DNA of 64,000 bases from Abelmoschus esculentus (Eukaryota > Streptophyta > Magnoliopsida > Malvales > Malvaceae), in NCBI GenBank assembly GCA_035048815.1, contig JAUCBN010000054.1, positions 7,409,001 to 7,473,000 on the forward strand, given 5' to 3'. The notes below the pieces were generated by a model. That model saw only the letters and a program-made list of their open reading frames with translations. It did no database searches and was not told where the DNA came from. This document shows positions 12,356-24,151 of this stretch, in pieces. A program made the position numbers and the translations under genes. Position 1 is the first letter of the stretch; every line of letters begins with the position of its first letter.

Positions 12356-14570
12356 TGTAACGAATCGATTTTTCTAGGTCAACGTTGTGCGTTGACCCAA
12401 GCCATGGATCGTCAAGTTGAGTCAAGTGTTTGAGCTTGATGAAATGTTTTGGGCCTCTTTTTTGTCTTCTTGGGCTTTTTGTGTTGTTGGGCTTGAGCTT
12501 TTGGCCTTGAGTTTGGTGGAAGAAGAGATCTTGAAGGGCAATTGGGTTATTTGCCTCATCAAGAATACAAAGGCTGATGTATCTCTTAATTTTACTGCAT
12601 TTTGGGAGGTCGATAAAGTCACCTTTGTCTTCTCCATCCTTTAACATCTCCATCAAACTTCCACCCCAAAATCAAAAGAAAAAAAATGTAAACTTGTTGT
12701 TGAGGGAGAGAATCTCGTTTTGGTCATCAAGGAAGAGTTGTTCAGCACAAAGAAATATATCAACCAATTTATATATATCTAAATTTGGTTGAAGTGATAT
12801 TTGAAGTTAAAGTCAGGTTTAAGAGTGGAAGATATTGGAGGGAGCTTTAATCTAGGTTTGTTGCTTAAGGTCAGTACATCTCTGACTCCTACATTTCATG
12901 AGACTCATAAATGACTTTTTTGCTTGATTGAATGGTTGGATTTGTTGATTTAATTGCTTTGGTAGCTTAAAACCCTAAAAATAATAGATTTCTTATTTAG
13001 GGTTGCAATGATGTAAAATTTTTAGAAAACCACCTATTATACTTCAAATAATTTGTAAGAAGGTTTTGGAGCTTAACCAATTAGGCTAAGTGAGATTTCT
13101 AGAGAAAATTTGACCCAGACCTTTATTTTAGGGTAGGTGTACCGATACGACTAAGGGAGTATCGTTATTTTAGGGTATATTTGGGTGGCTGATTGTAAGA
13201 GGCGTATCGGTACACAGGGGAGCGTATCGATACCTATAGCAAGTTTGAATTCCGAAATTATCTTTGTGTACCGATACGAGAGGGCGTAAAGGTAGGGTTG
13301 AATATGATTCTGAGTATCGATACACATTTATGGGAATATCGTTACGGATAGAGTATCAAAACGGGGTTTTTGTGTTTCGAAACTGGGTATCGATACAAGG
13401 GAGGGGGTAAGCGTATCGATATGAGTTTTAGTCTGAGGTTTCAAATTGTGGTTGCGTATCGATAATAGGTTAGGGATTATCGATACCTTAGTGAGGCGTA
13501 TCAATACCCTAGGTGGGCGTATCGATACGCGTAGAGCAATCTGCCCAAGAATTCGAGTTAGTGTCTAGGGATTCAATAATTTGAGATAAGGGTTCCAATG
13601 GATCTTTAAAGGTATAAAATGAACTATAAAACTGATAAATCGAGTTTAATATCCCAATATGTGAATCTATGGCTAAGGGATTAACAATTGATATGTGGCT
13701 TAATTGTATTATGCTTCCCTAAGGATCCTTGGAGGATCAAATAACATAGAAAAGTAGTTAGAGTTCTTGTTGTGTGTTGAAGGAATACCAAACTATGTAA
13801 GAGGCTTGTCTAATGAATCATATAATAAGAATCATCTAGTGAGAAACCAACCTATGCAAGTAGTTTAGACAAAGGTTAAGAGTTGAGCTTCAAGTTCATG
13901 TGAAAACGGTTCCACTTGGGACTTTTGCAGAGCTAATCAAAAATGCAAAGGCTTTAGAAAGACTTTAGGATGTGACACCTGTTAGGATGGAAGATTCAAA
14001 GGGCTATGAAGTAGAGACCTAGAACGTCTTAGGTTCTTATTTCATGCGTGAGAGATTTTGTTCCTTGAGGAGCTCAAATAGAGTTGCTTCCAATCAGTTA
14101 TCGATGGCTGGTACATGATCTAGACCAAGGACCCATAAGGGTTCCTAGTCATCTACTCTGGGAGGGAGTACTGATGAGTTTGTTGGAGTGTCACTTCTAC
14201 TGGAATATGAGAATTATAGCCGATATTATCTTGGAGTTTGTTTTCGGCTTCAAAGAGTTTGTTACAGGTGTCGAGAACCAGGGCATATGGTGAAAGGAAG
14301 AAGATGAGAGAAAGAAGGAGATGAGAAAAAGCTTCCAATGACCTCACCATTCTTTTGTTCTGCAGAGAACAATAAGCCCCATTTCCCCCTCTTTGTCCTC
14401 AATTAGAGGGTTACCAAAATACCCCTCTTAAACCTTCTAGGCCCAACAACCAACCTAAAAACACTAGTCCAAGGCCCAATAATGACCAAAAAAGACCTCT
14501 AAAGCCTAAACAACGAAACCCAAACGCTTCATTTACCCCAATCTTGAGATCTAAAATCTGGGTCGTTACA
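12356..14570. mobile_element. composite of two inverted TGTAAC-family LTR fragments
   Basis: The left part starts TGTAACGAATCG on the plus strand and matches the neighbouring solo LTR block by block for its first few hundred bases (TTTTTCTAGGTCAAC, then the GCCATGGATCGTCAAG block). The right end reads GGTCGTTACA, and the last ~550 bases are the start of a related LTR on the minus strand. The two fragments face each other with their 5' ends outward. The flanks TTTAT and GTTGT do not match, so this is not a single insertion. The internal junction is somewhere near 14.0 kb. Confidence 0.55.
13133..13530. repeat. TATCGATA-type palindrome cluster
   Basis: About 14 copies of GTATCGATAC or one-base variants in 400 bases, spaced about 30 bases apart, in the plus-strand LTR fragment. 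Confidence 0.75.
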
Positions 14571-15072
14571 GTTGTTACCAATTTTAATTTTTTATTTGAT
14601 TTAATTTATTTCATTGTTCAAAATCAGACTATTTTGTAATCATGTTTAAAAGTTATTTTTCAAAGTATAATATTTTAGGAAATAAAATGGATGATTCAAT
14701 AATTTGAAAAATTAATAAAAGGACAATATTTATGTAATTTTCTCATATATTTATATCGATATATATATTAAAATAAATACTAATTACTAAAATTTTGAGT
14801 TATTCAAATTTTTATTTTACATCTCAAACTTTATTTCAAGTTTTTTGACTTGAGTTGAATTTATAAAATTTCGAGTCAAGATGAGTTGAAATTTTTCACC
14901 TCGAATTGAGTTGAAAAAATCAATTTTTTAAATCGAATTGAGTTTTTTTATTCAAGGATTATTGGGATAGACTTTTTATAATGCTCGAAAGATTTAAAAC
15001 GAGATAAGAGTTGAGAGAGACAAAGTATGATGAGGGAGACTAATTTGACACCCGAGTGGTTCAGCTATATCC
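14571..15072. other. AT-rich spacer
   Basis: No gene seen. Contains short GAGTTGAA/TTCGAGTCAA repeats. Confidence 0.5.
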
Positions 15073-15258
15073 TGGATGTCAATCCTTAAGGAGCTATCTA
15101 CTGGAAATAGATTGATTTCGTTTGGCCTAAATATTAATTGTTTGTGTGGTCTATGCTCATTCGAGTTAGAGACTCGTGATCACTTCTTTGGTTGCCTATA
15201 CTTAATGTCTCAAAGAATATATGAGAGGGTGTTTCAAAGTTATGTTGTGTAATAGAAA
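15073..15258 (+). pseudogene. LINE (L1-type) reverse-transcriptase tail, zf-RVT fragment
   Basis: An open stretch reads ILKELSTGNRLISFGLN, followed by a C-x2-C pair, then an ET-x-DH motif and a further cysteine. This is the layout of the zf-RVT domain that follows the RT in plant LINE elements. The frame ends at a stop just before the gag-protease element inserted at 15261. Similar text resumes on the far side at 20157, so the LINE copy was there first and was split. Only the tail remains; no endonuclease or RT core is visible. Confidence 0.65.
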
Positions 15259-15260
15259 TG

Positions 15261-17269
15261 TGTCACGTGGCTAGACTTTTAAACCAGCCCAACGTGCGGC
15301 CTTAGGCGATGTGACTCAAGACAAATGCCTAAGTAAGCCTTCTCAACACTTATGAAAGATCAAACTTCCCAAGAACCGATAAACGCGAAGCGTTCTAAGC
15401 GGAAACGGATCAAAAGAGATGAGCGAGGAAAAACTCTTCAAGAACGCTCAAGAACAAAGAAAGAACGAAACAAGAACACTCAGAGGATTTAGAGAAAATG
15501 CCTTTATTCCTTGGAAAGTTGGAATAACTTAGTAAATCAAATGAGGTGGGGGGAAGGCCTCTATTTATACTTGAACTCCCCCTGATCCTACAGCCTATAC
15601 AGATTTACATTGAAGGCTATGATACAACTGATAGAGGCTAGAAAGTCCTGCTTTTATGATGAAGCATTCATCCTTCCACCTTTGTCAGATTGTAGTATTT
15701 AAGATGTCGAACCCACGAGGATTGACTTTACTTACGCAATTTATTCTTCCTGCACAATGAAAAAGTAAAGACACAGATAATTGAGTTGGATTATAACTAA
15801 GGAAACTAATTAAAGCAATAAAGATAAATGATTAAGAAATCAAGGATGGAAAAGTGGGGCAGGTTAGAGTGCTTCATAGTGTGGGTTCAATTGACATGTT
15901 TCTGTCTCATGCAATCGCACAACACTGCCTTGGCAGTACTGCAGATTACTGCCTCGACAACGATGATGCTTGTCCGCCGCGACAATCTCTTGCTCTTGGG
16001 TAGACTTTACCAAAGTTCGGCAAAGTGTCCTTTGATGACTCTGCTTATCTCTAAGTCGAAGTACTGTTGATGACCAGTCCTTGATGATACCTCTCGGCGT
16101 GAATCAATTATAATCACCAACCAATCCCACACCTCTTTTAGCCGCTGAAACTCTTAACCTATCTCTAGGCCGAGTTAGTGTTTCCCGATTGAAACACCGT
16201 ACTTATTCCTTTCGTGAATCTAACTCTCTCGATATTAGATAAATGGATTACTCACAAACTTCTCTCTCGAGTTTGGATGCAAGAACAAGAAATGACAAAG
16301 AATAAGCAAACCTTGATATTTTATTACATGAAACAAGAAGTACAATTTTCTTCCACAACTACTCCACAAACTAACCTAAACCCCAAGGGGACGATAGAGG
16401 AGTTTAGGGTTTTCTATGAACACTTGATTTCGAGATATCTCTTCTTTACATAGGCTATGGTTTATATAGGCTTGGCCTAGGGCAAACCTTTCCAAAGTAG
16501 GAATACAACTTGGAGTAAAACACAAGTTAAGTACATAAATAAAAGATATTTATTTTATTTCCTAGTTTATTCCTATAAGGATTCTTTTCCCACGTGGCCT
16601 TTGACCTTGATTTTTCGTGTGTTTCCCAGCTCCGATTTCTGTGCCGCTTGTCTTAAAACGTCCACCTTATTTTTCTCTTCAGATCGCCTATCATATCGAC
16701 ATTTGCTCTTCAAGTGCTGCCGCGGCCTTCAAGTGCTGCCGAGGCCTTCAAGTGTTGCCGAGGCGGATACTTATCTGCATTCCAGCTTTAGTTTCTAGAA
16801 TCCATCATGCTATCTGGCATTACCTATGTGGTAGTTTCCTGTCTAAGAGAAAAAACCATTAACCGCATCTGTTTTAGGCCAAATACTCGATAAATTCATG
16901 AATTGAGTATTAAGATGCTGAAATATGGAAATAAGCAGAATTATCCAATATTGCTATTAAATCTTTCCTTTATTAACAATAATCGAGTGGGAATTGATAT
17001 AAAAATGAGGATTTTTGAGCACTCATCAACAACCCTATCCATTTACAAATCATAATTTTGGTAATATTCCCACCTAACTATGGAAAGTATCTTCTTTGTT
17101 CACACAATGTGTTCACACACCTTGGATGGATAAGGCTTCTAGAACACTTCATGGATCGGGCCAACGTTGGTGGACTTCTCATACCCAAAATCTTCCTTGG
17201 AATTAAGTGGACAGGCATAATCGCACCATGAGATGCCAATGTCTCAGACCTCAACCTGTGGCCTGAACA
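15261..17269 (-). repeat. 3' LTR of the gag-protease element, split by a solo LTR
   Basis: Starts TGTCACGTGG and ends GGCCTGAACA in plus orientation. It is interrupted from 15629 to 17033. The rest aligns with the right LTR throughout. Confidence 0.8.
15629..17028 (-). mobile_element. solo LTR of the Athila-like family, TSD ACAAC
   Basis: Begins TGATAGAGGC and ends GCACTCATCA, flanked by ACAAC at 15624-15628 and 17029-17033. It is the reverse complement of the LTRs at 22729-24130 and 25405-26832, and shares long blocks with those at 29981-31302 and 36839-38161. It interrupts the LTR of another element and is therefore younger. A 19-base unit with the core TTCAAGTGCTGCCG occurs three times at about 16719-16775. 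Confidence 0.85.
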
Positions 17270-17281
17270 TTCTTCCCCACC
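17270..17281 (-). other. polypurine tract
   Basis: On the minus strand GGTGGGGAAGAA directly precedes the 3' LTR start TGTTCAGGCC. This is the expected plus-strand primer for reverse transcription. Confidence 0.7.
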
Positions 17282-17340
17282 AAACTTGGCGACGCCCTCA
17301 TCGCGCCACTTGGACAAGTCTGAGTTCGATCCTGGAGCTT

Positions 17341-18193
17341 CTAGCGCACCTTGGCTTGCTTCTGTCTTGGAGTCTGGCTTGAATGTTCCCCCATAAGAAC
17401 CGCTCTCCCCATAAAGAGTACCGGACTCTGATTCAACTGTCCCCCTATAAGGACTGCTCGCCTTGGTTTGCATCGTCTTGTAAAATCAACCGTACCAAGC
17501 ACATCTTGATCATTATCCTCATGTTCAAGAGATACTTCACTCATTGACTCTGCATTTTCTCTCTCCATCAATACTTCTTCCCTAAAGTTTGACACCCTAT
17601 TGCTCCTCGGCAATGCAACACCCATCGACACTTCGGTCCCCTTGAAGTTCGATGCATCGACCACCTTATCCACGGATGGCTCCTCGACGGCTCTCATGTC
17701 AACAGGTTTGGGCAACACATGCCTCACCAAGGAAATGTCCCCAATAGTCGCCTCTTTCACGATGACTCCTTGGCTTGGAGCATACTCGACATGCTGAATA
17801 GTTGTCAACTTCTTGGTCTCTTGCCCGATGTCTCGTCGTACGGGTACAACATATCGTTGTCTCGAATCCAAGATGCACACGATGTTGGCACACAGAATGA
17901 TGATTGTTTGTACACGGTCAAGGAAGTTTAGTCCCAAAATAAAATCAAAGTCATCAATATCGATTACCTTGATGTCTTCCTTGGACTTCCAATCACCAAT
18001 CTACAGATCAACTTTCCGCACAGTCCCTATAACAGGAGCTTCCTTGACATTCACTGTCTTGATCTTGTTTCTTGAGTCCACAACTTTAAGACCAAGCTCG
18101 ATTGCAACTTCTTGGACATGAACAAATCGCTTGCCCCGGTGTCCACCAAAGCACTCTTCAATTGTCCCGCCACATTGATGTCGACAAACATCA
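17341..18193 (-). pseudogene. Ty3-type aspartic protease, frameshifted
   Basis: The catalytic motif DTGAS is encoded at 18129-18143 in the usual setting (LVDTGASDLFMS). A frameshift follows soon after; the reading then continues in another frame with typical protease C-terminal text (GLNFLDR at about 17925, then a VVPV stretch). The later part to 17341 is degenerate linker that runs towards what remains of the polyprotein C-terminus. In the family this enzyme cleaves the Gag-Pol polyprotein. Here the frame is broken and no RT follows. Confidence 0.75.
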
Positions 18194-18461
18194 ACCCATT
18201 CTGCTTCTTGCCTTATTCTTGGCAGAACTCAGAATCATCGAGCCAAGCTTCGCAGCCTCATCACTTTTGGGCTCGTCCACCTTGGACTGCTTCACTTGAT
18301 CAGGGCACTCTCGCGCTAAATGCAACCCTTACAACGGTAACACTTGTGAACCGTTACCTTCAGTTTTCCATCTTTGACGCTGGCGATTGCACCAAGTCTG
18401 CCTGGTTCACCATCTGAATCTTCATCCTTATGGACAATGGCATCGAGGAGGATCTTCTTGT

Positions 18462-19497
18462 TTAGAAAATCCTTCACTACATGAGGACCCTCAAAATGGT
18501 AGCACCTTACGGTTCCTCGATCCTTCCGCTCATATGTCTTGTCGTACCGATTGGACTTGGGGGATGGCTTTCCCTCGACGCTCTTTTCTTCGGGAACTTC
18601 ATCGTCTCCCTTTCCATTACCCTTGTCTCAGGGCTTGGAAGACTCCTTTTTGATCTCAAATTCTGCAATGGATTTAGCAGCGGTCATCGCTCTTGAAAGG
18701 TCTTCGATACCCATTCTCTTTAGCTCCATTCTTGCCCATCGTTGGAGACCAGATTTGAAGAGATACAAACCTTTTGATTTGCTCAAATCTTTAATTTGCA
18801 GCTTGAGTTCAGTAAACTTTTTAACATACTCCCGAATTGAGCCATCATGCTTCAACTGATGAAGTTTGTCTCGAGCTTCGTCGTTGGCATTCTTTGGATA
18901 AAAATGCTCTTTAAGCTTAGACTGGAAATCCTTCCATGTCCCGACTAGAATATCCTCGTCACTCGATTCGGAACATTTGTTTCGCCACCACAATAAGGCA
19001 ACATCAATCAAATAGACCACAATAGTGTTTACCTTTTCGACATCATTAGTGATGCTCATTCCTCGGAAGTATTACTCCATGCACCATATGAAGTTCTCAA
19101 CATCTTTCGTTGACCTAGTTCCATTGAACTCTTTGGGTTTTGGGATGTCCTTCATTGGTTTAGGTGTCGTTGGATTTAACACACCGTTTCACATAGCAGC
19201 TTGATAAACCAGAACTTCCGCCTTGAGTCCCAACATTTCCTCCCTCAATGCCTCAAACTTGGCTTCGAGAGCATTTCCCTTTTCCTCCAGCTTATCACCC
19301 TGGTCATCCAGTTCCTCGAGGCGTGTGTCCACCACGTCGAGTCACTCTACGGCATCTTTCATAGATCCTTCAAGCTTGATGACCTTGTCCTCAAGTGTAG
19401 ACAATTTATCCCTTGAGTTAGCTCGACTTTCTTTGTCAGCCTGGGATTCCACACCCTTCTGGCTAGCAGCAACAATAGTCTCCCTCTTTGTTGCCAT
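18462..19497 (-). pseudogene. Ty3-type gag (retrotransposon gag domain)
   Basis: Reads on the minus strand from an ATG at 19497, about 50 bases after the primer site. A coiled-coil-like charged N-terminus (about 19495-19200) leads to the gag capsid domain at 19059-18628, with the landmarks ALLWWRN, TWKDFQSKLKEHFYP and REYVKKF. Gag proteins form the particle that packages element RNA. The zinc knuckle near 18510-18462 has lost two cysteines (CYHF and KDF in place of CxxC and KDC). At least two stops interrupt the N-terminal part. Confidence 0.8.
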
Positions 19498-19547
19498 CTC
19501 AAACTTGATGCTTCATACCTCGAACGGCTAGAACATTGCTCGAACAA

Positions 19548-19560
19548 GGCTCTGATATCA
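19548..19560 (-). other. primer-binding site, tRNA-iMet type
   Basis: On the minus strand TGATATCAGAGCC differs by one base from TGGTATCAGAGCC, the complement of the plant initiator tRNA-Met 3' end. It lies two bases from the 5' LTR. Confidence 0.75.
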
Positions 19561-19562
19561 CT

Positions 19563-20156
19563 TATCACGTGGCTAGAATTTTAAACCAGCCCAACGTGCG
19601 GCCTTAGGCGATGTGACTCAAGACAAACGCCTTAGTAAGCCTTCTCAACACTTATGGAAGATCAAACTTCCCAAGAACCGACAAACGCGAAGCGTTCTAA
19701 GCGAAAACGGATCAAAAAAGATGAGCGAGGAAGAACTCTTCAAGAACAAAGAAAGAACGAAACAAGAACACTCAGAGGATTTAGAGAAAATGCCTTTATT
19801 CCTTGGAAAGTTGGAATAACTCAGTACATCAAATGAGGTGGGGGAAGGCCTCTATTTATACTTGAACTTCCCCTGATCCTACGGTCTATACAGATTTACA
19901 TCGACAGCTATGATACAATCCTATCCATTTATAAAGCATAATTATAGGAATATTCTCATCTAACTATGGAAAGTATATTCTATGTTCACACAATGTGTTC
20001 ACACACCTTGGATGGATAAGGCTTCTAGAACACTTCATGGATCGGGCCAACGTTGGTGGACTTCTCATGCCCAAAATCTTCCTTGGAATTAAGTGGGCAG
20101 ACATAATCGCACCATGAGATGCCAATGTCTCGAACCTCAACCTGCGGCTCGTGACA
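19563..20156 (-). repeat. 5' LTR of the gag-protease element
   Basis: Aligned copy of the left LTR without the nested insert. It ends GCTCGTGACA in plus orientation; the opposite end reads TATCACG where the left copy reads TGTCACG, a decayed terminal CA. Confidence 0.8.
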
Positions 20157-20215
20157 CATGTCTTGAGTTGGGACAAATAATTTACATTGGGCTAGTAGTA
20201 GCTTAAAGGGAAGTT
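20157..20215 (+). pseudogene. continuation of the split LINE tail (tentative)
   Basis: Just after the retroelement the plus strand reads WASSSLKG in one frame, a motif seen downstream of zf-RVT in plant LINEs. Together with 15073-15258 it suggests one LINE copy split by the insertion. Confidence 0.35.
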
Positions 20216-21240
20216 TTTTTTTGCTTTGATTAATCGATATTTAAATGCGTCACATACTTAAATTTGGTGGGTGAGTCTTTCAATGAGGATTTTCTGTACA
20301 CATGACCTCGAACTTGAGACATATTTAAACGTTATCAAGTTGTTTATCACTTGAATCAACCTCTTGATATGCATGTATAAATTTTTAATTATAAAATTAG
20401 AATAATTTTGAATCATCTACGATAGAAACTATGTTGTTATGCGTCATCTTCTATAAAGAGTAAAAAATATGATTTTTTTAATAAAACTAATGAAAAATAC
20501 AACAAATACAATACATTCAAATTATAAAAAGAAAATTGAAGATCAAGTCCATAAAAAACTCTAGAAGGATATTAAAATATGTAATCCAATGTGTGTGAAG
20601 AAAAAATTATTGTTAATCTTCTATAAAAACAATAGAACCATCATGAAAATCATATTGTATCTTTCAACTAAACGTTATATTAATGTTTATTTAGATATAA
20701 AAAAAACAACCTTAAAAATTGCTCTACTAACATTTCAATTGAACTGACAATATTACCACAAAGATAGACAAAAATTGTTCTCAAATACAAATTAACAAAT
20801 GCCTCAAAAGGTAAAAATAATAATAATAAATCCAAAAAAATATACTAATTTGAGACTAAAAGAATAGGAAAATAAAAAATATATAAAAAAATTAAATTAC
20901 GACATTAATACCATTAACGGAGGCAACACTTTTAAAGAAAAATTAGATAAAAAAAATTTTGTTTCATTTTTGAATTATAAAATTAAATAAAAATTTATAT
21001 GTATTGATTCATGGCATCACTTCTTAACATTGTTATTTAGTAAGTACATTTAGTCAGTTGGTCAATTTGTTTATCTTTGTTTTCTCATACTCCTTAAGGT
21101 CATGATTCTAGACCTACTAGAAGCACCCTTTCCTTTCTCTAGAGTTCTTCTAATCCACTACTCTAAAATAAGATTAAAATTAAAATTATGATTTTCAGAA
21201 AAAAAAATCATTGTTATCATCTTGGTAGATAAAATAAACT
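20216..21240. other. AT-rich spacer
   Basis: No gene, element end or clear repeat seen, only A/T runs. Confidence 0.5.
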
Positions 21241-21665
21241 TCAAGTATCAAATTACACATTTTGAAAGTATAAATGTTGTTTTAAAAGGTTTTAGAAAGT
21301 ACAAGGGACAAATTGGGATTGAATGGGTGAAATTTGGATAGAGTTCTATGGGTTAGAAGTTTCAAAACTGCACCTTTTGTGCAGGGGGTGTATCGATACC
21401 CCGAGAGGAAACTTAGGGGAGAAAGGCAGGCGTATTGGAACGCATTGCCCGTGTATCAAAATGAAATATTATAGTAGAAAAACGTTTCGATACCCCATAT
21501 AGGGTGTATCGAAATGGGTAGTCTTCCTTAGTTGACTTTGAAGTTTGGTCAGAGCATATCGATACCCCTTTGGTGAGGGTATCAATACAGGGCGTTTCGA
21601 TACTCCCCCTTTGGTGAGGGTATTGATAAAGGGTGTTTTGATACTCCATGTAGGTGTATCGATAC
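21241..21665 (+). mobile_element. TGTAAC-family LTR fragment
   Basis: Carries the same TATCGATA-type cluster and linking text as 10400-10560, including GGTCA-AGCATATCGATACC and the GAGGGTATCGATACAGGG block. It stops where the Athila-like LTR begins at 21666, so that element inserted into it or replaced the rest. Confidence 0.6.
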
Positions 21666-22728
21666 TGATAACTCCGCAAAATGGCTATATATTAAGCCTT
21701 TTTTACTTAAGTTTTTTATTGTCCTTAAGCTCATATAGGCTCATTTAGATGCATTTAGGCTCATATCATTGCATGTAGTTTCTTAGTTATGCCTTGGCAT
21801 TTTTATTGTGGCAACAGATGCTATTTCATGGGAAAGGTAGTGCTTTTGGGTTGTGTTGTGCAGGTAAAGCAAAAATGGGAAGTTGAGAAAATTTATCATG
21901 GCATTCTCAGAAGGATAGCGAAGGGAAAATGCCATGGAAAATCTGGAGGACTCATGTGCTGAGCTAAAAGACAAAAAGATATTTTAAAGAGTGTTAGCTG
22001 GTGCCATTACAGCCTGGCCACAACCACCACTGTAGGGGCCCACATGCCACCTCAGTAGGGGACCACTGTCACCTCTATAGAAATGCCATCACGTGAATTA
22101 GGGCAGAACTGGAATTTGCACTATTCTTTAGGGTTTTTCACCCCTTCTTTTTAAGGACGGTGACCTAAGAAAAAGTGAAGACCCTGGGGAGGCCCTTTTT
22201 GGGAGCAAAAACACAAAAAAAGAGTCACCTTTAGAGTGGTTTGCGGCAGTGGAAAGCTTCCACCTTTCTCCTTCAACCTCCGGTTAAAGTGTCCTCCATT
22301 GATAGAGCTTGAAGGGAGTGGCGTGCTAGGCACCCGAGAGGGGCTAGCACGCCAAGGCGTCCCGTGGTGGTTGAAGAGCCGGCGGCCTGTGCAACCGAGG
22401 TGTCTTCTATCTTCCTTCCCTTGCTTTATTTTTCATATATTTTAAAAGGATGATGTTGGATGTTTAAGGATGTATGTGGTTGATACTTTCTTTTACATTT
22501 CACACCACCATGTGTGTTTTATTTAGGTGGTTGTTAATATGGATGATTATCTTTTACTTTTTATTAATATATAGCCTTCTATGTGTTTATGTATTTGCTT
22601 TGCTCATTGTTGTTAATCATTTAAGCATTGTTAGAGGCATGAGACTGTCCCGTGTTTAGATTCATGTTAGGTGTTCGAGAGAAACCTAACTATAGATCCT
22701 TAGATTATCCGAGAGGAGCTAAGGGAGG

Positions 22729-24130
22729 TGATGAGTGCCCAAAAGTCCTCATTTTTATATAATTTTCCCACTCGTTTATTGCTAATAAAGATATACTTAA
22801 AGGCGATAATGGATATTTCTAGTTATTTCCCACTTTTCAGCATCTCAACACTTAAATTATGAATTTATCTATTATTTGGCATAAAACATGTATGGTTAAT
22901 GGTTTCTTCTCTTAGACAGGAAACTACCACCTAGGTAATGCCAGATAGCATGATGGATGATGGAAACCAAAGCTGGAATGCAGATTAGTACTTGCCTCGG
23001 CAGCACTTGAAGGCCTCGGCAGCACTTGGAGGCCGCGGTAGCATCAGAGGCCGCGACAGCACCTGGAACATAAATGTTGATATGATAGGTGATCTGAAGA
23101 GAAAAATAAGGTGGACGTTTTAAGACAAGCAGCATAGAAATCGGAGCTGAGGAACACACGGAAAGTCAAGGGCAAAGGCCACGCGAGAAAAGAATCCTTA
23201 TAGGAATAAACTAGGAAAAAAAATAAATATCTTTTATTTTTGTACTTAACTTGTGTTTTACTCCAAGTTGTATTCCTACTTTGGAAAGGTTTGTCCTAGG
23301 TCAAGCCTATATAAACCATAGCCTATGTAGAGAGGAGGATATCTCGAAATCAAGTTTCATAGAAAAACCCTAAACTCCTCCATCGTCCCCTTGGGGTTTA
23401 GGTTAGATTGTGGAGTAGTTGTGGAAGTAGATTGTACTTTGTTCTTTGTTTCAATGCAATAAAATATCAAGGTTTGTTTATCCTTTGCCATTCTTTGTTC
23501 TTGCATTCAAGCTCGAGAGAGAAGTTTGTAACTAATCTATTTATCTAGACTCGGGAGAGTTAGATTCACGAAAGGGATAAGTACGGTATTTCAATCGCGA
23601 AATACTAACTCGGCCTAGGGATAGGTTAAGAGTTTCAGCGGCTAAAAGAAGTGTGAGATTGGTTGATGATTATAATTGATTCACGCTGGGAGGTATCATC
23701 AAGGATTGATCACCAACAGTACTTCGACTTAGGGATAAGCGGAGTCATCAAAGGACACTTTGCCGAACGTTGATAAAGTCCACCCAAGAGCAAGGGATTG
23801 CTACGGCGGACAAGTATCGTTACTGCCAAGGCAGTGATGTAAAATTGCATTGGACAGAGATAAGTTAATTGAACCCACACTACGAAGCACTCTAACCTAC
23901 TCCACTTCTCCATCCTTGATTTCTTGATCATTTATCTTTATTGCTTTAATTAGTTTCCTTAGTTATAATCCAACTCAATCATCCGTGTCTTTACTTTTCC
24001 ATTGTGCAGGAAGAATAAATTGCGTAAGTAAAGCCAATTCCTGTGGGTTCGACATCTTAAATACTACAATCTGAAAAAGGTGGAAGAACGAATGCTTCAT
24101 CATAAAAGCAAGACTTTCTAGCCTCCATCA
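22729..24130 (+). repeat. left LTR of the non-coding element
   Basis: TG...CA ends (TGATGAGTGCCC to CCTCCATCA). It contains a TATA box at 23308-23317 and an AATAAA at 23458-23463, which would bound a short R region. Confidence 0.9.
23308..23317 (+). promoter_or_regulatory. LTR TATA box
   Basis: CTATATAAAC sits about 150 bases before the AATAAA at 23458. The same CTATATAAA occurs at the matching place in the right LTR (25985-25994) and, on the minus strand, in both LTRs of the nested element (30832-30842 and 37689-37699). Confidence 0.65.
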
Positions 24131-24134
24131 GATT

Positions 24135-24151
24135 TGGCGCCGTTGCCGGGG
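24135..24151 (+). other. primer-binding site, tRNA-Asp type
   Basis: TGGCGCCGTTGCCGGGG lies four bases after the LTR. It is complementary to the 3' end of plant tRNA-Asp as I know it; the same site occurs at 27580 and 36816. Confidence 0.8.

Larger units (their letters stand above)
15261..20156 (-). mobile_element. gag-protease Ty3 element without RT/integrase
   Basis: Two LTR copies lie at 15261-17269 (once its nested insert is removed, about 604 bp) and 19563-20156 (594 bp), both holding the same GCGGCCTTAGGCGATGTGAC block. On the minus strand the order is 5' LTR, tRNA-iMet-type primer site (19548-19560), gag, protease, polypurine tract (17270-17281), 3' LTR. The internal region is only 2.3 kb. 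RT, RNase H and most of integrase are missing, so the copy depended on a relative. The gag-protease style suggests a chromovirus lineage (inference). The flanks AAATG and ACATG match only partly as a target duplication. Confidence 0.8.

Noticed and set aside
14256..14298. Plus-strand frame resembling a gag zinc knuckle (CYRCREPGH)
   Set aside because: The last cysteine is missing, no gag text surrounds it, and the same DNA is better explained as the start of an LTR read on the minus strand.
17600..18700. Several plus-strand open frames of 60 to 106 codons
   Set aside because: They are antisense shadows of the minus-strand gag and protease.
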